Positions 14,120 through 16,723 of a stretch of DNA of 16,723 nucleotides are shown piece after piece; positions within the stretch are counted from its first letter, which is position 1; every line of letters starts with the position of its first letter. Source of the DNA: an uncultured Porphyromonadaceae bacterium (GTDB lineage: Bacteria; Bacteroidota; Bacteroidia; Bacteroidales; CAMTPD01). Location of the stretch: assembly GCA_947074265.1 (NCBI GenBank), contig CAMTPD010000003.1, forward strand, positions 1-16,723, given 5' to 3'. A program made the translations under genes and the position numbers. Under the pieces are notes generated by a model. The model was not told the DNA's origin. It was given only the letters and a program-made list of their open reading frames with translations, and made no database searches.

Positions 14120-14602
14120 TGTATTGTTTAAATTATCATTTAATCTGGTTTCCAGATTCTTAATAGTTGTTTTTAGCGTCGGGTGTATTAACTCAGGCGC
14201 AATCTCTGCTAGCGGAGTGAGCACAAACAAGCGATCTTGCATCAACGGATGCGGTATCTTGAGGTTTTCTTGTGAAAGAATCAGATCATCGTAAAGCAAG
14301 ATGTCGATGTCGATGATTCGATCTGAATACGTACAATTTGTTGACTTTGCAATTCTACCCAAGTCTTTCTCTATGGCTTGAGTTGCATCGAGTAGTTCTC
14401 CCGGAGTGAGCGTAGTCTCGATAGCTAGCGCTATGTTGATGAATGGGTTGGGCGATTCAAATCCCCATGGCTCGGTTTCTAGAAAAGAAGAAAGGGTGGC
14501 AACAGTGCCCACCCTTTCTTGAAGCAAGCTTACGGCTTGCATGATATTTCTTTGTCTATCTCCGATATTTGTTCCCAAACTTAAATAGACTGTGTGTTGC
14601 AT
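14111..14602 (-). CDS. folK: 2-amino-4-hydroxy-6-hydroxymethyldihydropteridine pyrophosphokinase
   Basis: FolK (HPPK) transfers pyrophosphate from ATP to the pterin alcohol, the step before dihydropteroate synthase in folate synthesis. The 163-residue length is normal for the single-domain enzyme. The start YLSLGTNIGDRQRNI (6-20) is the family N-terminus, ETEPWGFESPNPFIN (42-56) is the substrate loop, and DRIIDIDILLYDD (94-106) carries the two magnesium-binding aspartates D98 and D100. IPHPLMQDRLFVLTPLAEIAPE (116-137) completes the signature. It begins 7 bp after the queA stop and is the last gene of the uppP-truB-queA-folK operon. Its stop codon overlaps the palindrome and -33 region of the metK promoter. 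Confidence 0.96.
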   Translation of the reverse strand: MQHTVYLSLGTNIGDRQRNIMQAVSLLQERVGTVATLSSFLETEPWGFESPNPFINIALAIETTLTPGELLDATQAIEKDLGRIAKSTNCTYSDRIIDIDILLYDDLILSQENLKIPHPLMQDRLFVLTPLAEIAPELIHPTLKTTIKNLETRLNDNLNNTFA

Positions 14603-14609
14603 AAACTTG

Positions 14610-15662
14610 TTAGTCTACAATTAGCATTGCGTCTCCGTATGCACCGAAACGGTATCCTTCTTTCACGGCTACTTCGTATGCATTCATCACGTGGTCGTAT
14701 CCGCCAAACGATGCAGTCATCATCAACATTGTTGGAAGTGGCATGTGGAAATTGGTAACCATGGTGTTTGCAACACTAAATTCGTATGGAGGGAAGATGA
14801 ACTTGTTCGTCCAACCGTCGTACTCTTTCAAGTGTCCGTCTGTACTTACAGCTGTTTCAACTGCACGCATTACAGAGGTTCCAACCGCACAAATCTTTTT
14901 GTTGCTGTCTTTTGCTTTGTTTACGATGTCAACCGTTTCACCTTTGATGGTCATTTGCTCAGAATCCATCTTATTTTTGGTTAGGTCTTCTACGTCGATT
15001 TCGCGTAAGTTACCCAAGCCTGAGTGCAAAGTAAGGTAGGCAAAGCGACAGTCTCTGATCTCTAGACGCTTCATCAATTCACGGCTAAAGTGTAGAGCCG
15101 CAGCCGGAGCTACAACTGCACCTTCGTTCTTTGCAAAGATGTTTTGATATCTGTGCTCATCGTCTTCTTCTACCGGTCTGTCAATGTATTTTGGCAGTGG
15201 AGTTTCGCCCAATGCATATAGTGTTTCTTTGAATTCTTCGTGGCTTCCGTCGAAAAGGAAACGAAGTGTACGACCACGAGATGTTGTGTTGTCGATAACT
15301 TCTGCTACTAATGAATCGTCTTCACCAAAGTAAAGTTTGTTGCAGATACGAATTTTACGAGCCGGGTAAACTAAAAGGTCCCAAAGGCGTAGTTCTTGAT
15401 TTAGTTCGCGAAGAAGAAAAACTTCGATCTTTGCACCTGTTTTTTCTTTATTTCCATACAAGCGAGCAGGAAATACACGTGTGTCATTAAAAATAAACAC
15501 ATCATCTTCACCAAAGTAGTCAAGGATATCTTTGAATACTTTATGTTCGATTTCACCTGTATTGCGGTGCAACACCATCAAACGCGATTCATCTCTGTTT
15601 TTCTCAGGATGAAGGGCAATAAGCTCTGTAGGTAGAGCAAATTTAAATTTTGAAAGCTTCAT
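14610..15662 (-). CDS. queA: S-adenosylmethionine:tRNA ribosyltransferase-isomerase QueA
   Basis: QueA transfers and isomerises the ribosyl part of S-adenosylmethionine onto preQ1 in tRNA, giving epoxyqueuosine at the wobble position. The 350-residue length is typical. Visible family parts are [20 protein letters not shown] (14-33), [15 protein letters not shown] (56-70), [11 protein letters not shown] (153-163), [16 protein letters not shown] (212-227), and the C-terminal [20 protein letters not shown] with YGDAMLIVD at the end. One oddity is [10 protein letters not shown] (184-193), where most QueA proteins have APTAGLHF: the Thr and Gly are replaced by Ala. The start [11 protein letters not shown] is standard. 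It lies 14 bp after truB and 7 bp before folK. The substrate S-adenosylmethionine is made by the next operon's MetK. Confidence 0.94.
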   Translation of the reverse strand: MKLSKFKFALPTELIALHPEKNRDESRLMVLHRNTGEIEHKVFKDILDYFGEDDVFIFNDTRVFPARLYGNKEKTGAKIEVFLLRELNQELRLWDLLVYPARKIRICNKLYFGEDDSLVAEVIDNTTSRGRTLRFLFDGSHEEFKETLYALGETPLPKYIDRPVEEDDEHRYQNIFAKNEGAVVAPAAALHFSRELMKRLEIRDCRFAYLTLHSGLGNLREIDVEDLTKNKMDSEQMTIKGETVDIVNKAKDSNKKICAVGTSVMRAVETAVSTDGHLKEYDGWTNKFIFPPYEFSVANTMVTNFHMPLPTMLMMTASFGGYDHVMNAYEVAVKEGYRFGAYGDAMLIVD

Positions 15663-15676
15663 AACGATTGAGGTTT

Positions 15677-16378
15677 TTATTTATTTTCTTCTGACTCAAT
15701 ATTATTTAGAAAAGTGTCGATATCTTCAGGACTCATGCACATATCGAGTGTAACGTCACCAATTCTGGTTCGTTCCAATCCGATCAAGTGTCCTCCCGAA
15801 TTCAAAGTCAAGCCAATGTCTCTTGCCAATGCTCTAATGTATGTTCCTTTACTACATACAACTCTGATCTTAATGACCGGCATAGAGTAGTCAAGTAATT
15901 CTATTTCATCTATTACAAGGGTTTTGGCTTTAAGTTCTACTTCTTGTCCGCTTCGGGCAAGATCGTAAGCTCTTTCTCCGTTTACTTTGCAAGCAGAATA
16001 AACAGGTGGAACTTGTTCTATTGTTCCAACAAAGTTGTTTAGAACTTGTTCAACAAGGTCTTTGGATATGTGTTCTGTAGGAAACGTTCCATCCACCTCT
16101 GTTTCAAGATCAAAAGAAGGGGTAGTTTCACCAAGCTTTATGGTGGCTACGTATTCTTTTGTTTGATATTGAAACTCCTCAATTCGCTTCGTTGCTTTCC
16201 CGGTACAGATAATTAATACGCCTGTCGCAAGCGGGTCTAATGTACCGGCATGTCCTACTTTTATTTTCTTAATCTTAAGTTTTCTAGATAATTTATACCT
16301 AATCTTAGACACCATATTAAATGAAGTCCAATGAAGAGGCTTGTTGAAATAGAGCACTTCTCCTTCTATAAAGTTCAT
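15677..16378 (-). CDS. truB: tRNA pseudouridine(55) synthase
   Basis: TruB makes pseudouridine at position 55 in the T-loop of most tRNAs. With the ATG at 16378 the product is 233 residues. It shows [12 protein letters not shown] (9-20), the catalytic aspartate D48 in [16 protein letters not shown], the motif [40 protein letters not shown], and [15 protein letters not shown] near the C-terminus. The frame is open further upstream to 16441, but those extra residues would overlap the end of uppP, so the ATG at 16378, 17 bp after the uppP stop, is preferred. It is shorter than E. coli TruB because it lacks the C-terminal PUA-like extension, which is common in Bacteroidota. Confidence 0.95.
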   Translation of the reverse strand: MNFIEGEVLYFNKPLHWTSFNMVSKIRYKLSRKLKIKKIKVGHAGTLDPLATGVLIICTGKATKRIEEFQYQTKEYVATIKLGETTPSFDLETEVDGTFPTEHISKDLVEQVLNNFVGTIEQVPPVYSACKVNGERAYDLARSGQEVELKAKTLVIDEIELLDYSMPVIKIRVVCSKGTYIRALARDIGLTLNSGGHLIGLERTRIGDVTLDMCMSPEDIDTFLNNIESEENK

Positions 16379-16395
16379 TCTAACTATTGAGTTGT

Positions 16396-16723
16396 TCAAA
16401 CAATTGAGAATATTATTGAAAGTAATCCGGCTACTACACAATAATATGCAAAGTCGATCAGTTTACCTTTCTTTACGATGTTAATCATCCACGTACAAGC
16501 TAATGCAACTGTTATAAATGCGGCAAAGAAGCCGGTAAGTAGAGCTGTTAAAGAGATTACAGATTGCTCAAGAGAGAATCCTCCTTTCATTAAATCAAGT
16601 AAGGCTTCTCCTAAAATAGGAGGGATTACCATCAAAAATGAGAACTTGGCAACGCTTTCTTTTTTGTCGCCCAAAAGGATCCCTGTAGCAATAGTTGAAC
16701 CAGATCTCGAAAGACCCGGCATT
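16396..16723 (-). CDS. uppP: undecaprenyl-diphosphatase UppP, C-terminal part (runs off the window)
   Basis: The visible 108 residues are the C-terminal part of the membrane enzyme that dephosphorylates undecaprenyl diphosphate so that the lipid carrier can be reused for cell-wall and glycan export. The conserved PGLSRSGST motif is present near the right edge, with the essential arginine and serine of the BacA/UppP family. [21 protein letters not shown] follows, then several hydrophobic helices. The methionine at 16722 is internal to the normal sequence, so the true start lies beyond the window. The gene is the first visible member of the uppP-truB-queA-folK group common in Bacteroidota. Confidence 0.95.
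   Translation of the reverse strand, partial: MPGLSRSGSTIATGILLGDKKESVAKFSFLMVIPPILGEALLDLMKGGFSLEQSVISLTALLTGFFAAFITVALACTWMINIVKKGKLIDFAYYCVVAGLLSIIFSIV

Noticed and set aside
1..16723. CRISPR array, prophage, insertion sequence or multi-gene defence island
   Set aside because: No regularly spaced repeats, transposase, integrase, nuclease or toxin genes were seen; nearly all genes are housekeeping or metabolic.

Overview
The window looks like chromosomal DNA from a member of the Bacteroidota, most likely Bacteroidales. The evidence is the gene families and their order (uppP-truB-queA-folK; a probable porX end followed by tsaE; a HU-HIG type DNA-binding protein; a 430-residue MetK). In addition, Shine-Dalgarno sequences are generally absent and several promoters fit the Bacteroides pattern (TAnnTTTG at -7, sometimes TTTG near -33). 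I saw no tRNA, rRNA, CRISPR array, transposase, integrase or phage gene. This is mostly a housekeeping and metabolic region, and I did not find a multi-gene defence or novel catalytic system. The most interesting signals are regulatory RNA and DNA structures.

Layout. 1-808 (+): the 3' end of a probable porX, then tsaE (tRNA t6A synthesis) and a small two-helix membrane protein of the immunity-17 type. 910-3057 (+): rocD and arginase, an arginine-to-glutamate-semialdehyde module. 3129-4505 (+): an exported alpha/beta hydrolase, ending at a bidirectional terminator. 4594-6354 (-): trpS, and upstream of it a HU-HIG protein with a C-terminal winged-helix-like part. The HU gene's leader contains an 84-bp G+C-rich element built of two imperfect repeats with competing hairpins. 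6796-8249 (+): an SPFH/band-7 membrane protein and an unrecognised membrane-anchored protein, ending at a second bidirectional terminator. 8373-9737 (-): a TrpB2-type tryptophan synthase beta chain without trpA. 9916-12529 (+): a type II sulfide:quinone oxidoreductase with a Tat-like lipoprotein signal, followed 13 bp later by an outer-membrane beta-barrel protein. 12658-13950 (-): metK, with its own terminator, a Bacteroides-type promoter, a palindrome in the promoter spacer and a strong candidate SAM-II riboswitch. 14111-16723 (-): uppP (partial), truB, queA and folK in a tight operon.

How the genes connect. Arginase makes ornithine and urea, and RocD converts ornithine onward. MetK makes S-adenosylmethionine, which QueA in the neighbouring operon consumes. 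The riboswitch candidate would let S-adenosylmethionine limit its own synthesis. TsaE, TruB and QueA all serve tRNA modification, and TrpS charges tRNA-Trp. The SQR and barrel pair suggests sulfide oxidation at the cell envelope linked to a porin-like protein. The TrpB2 and SQR genes diverge from a 178-bp region carrying a perfect palindrome between their predicted promoters.
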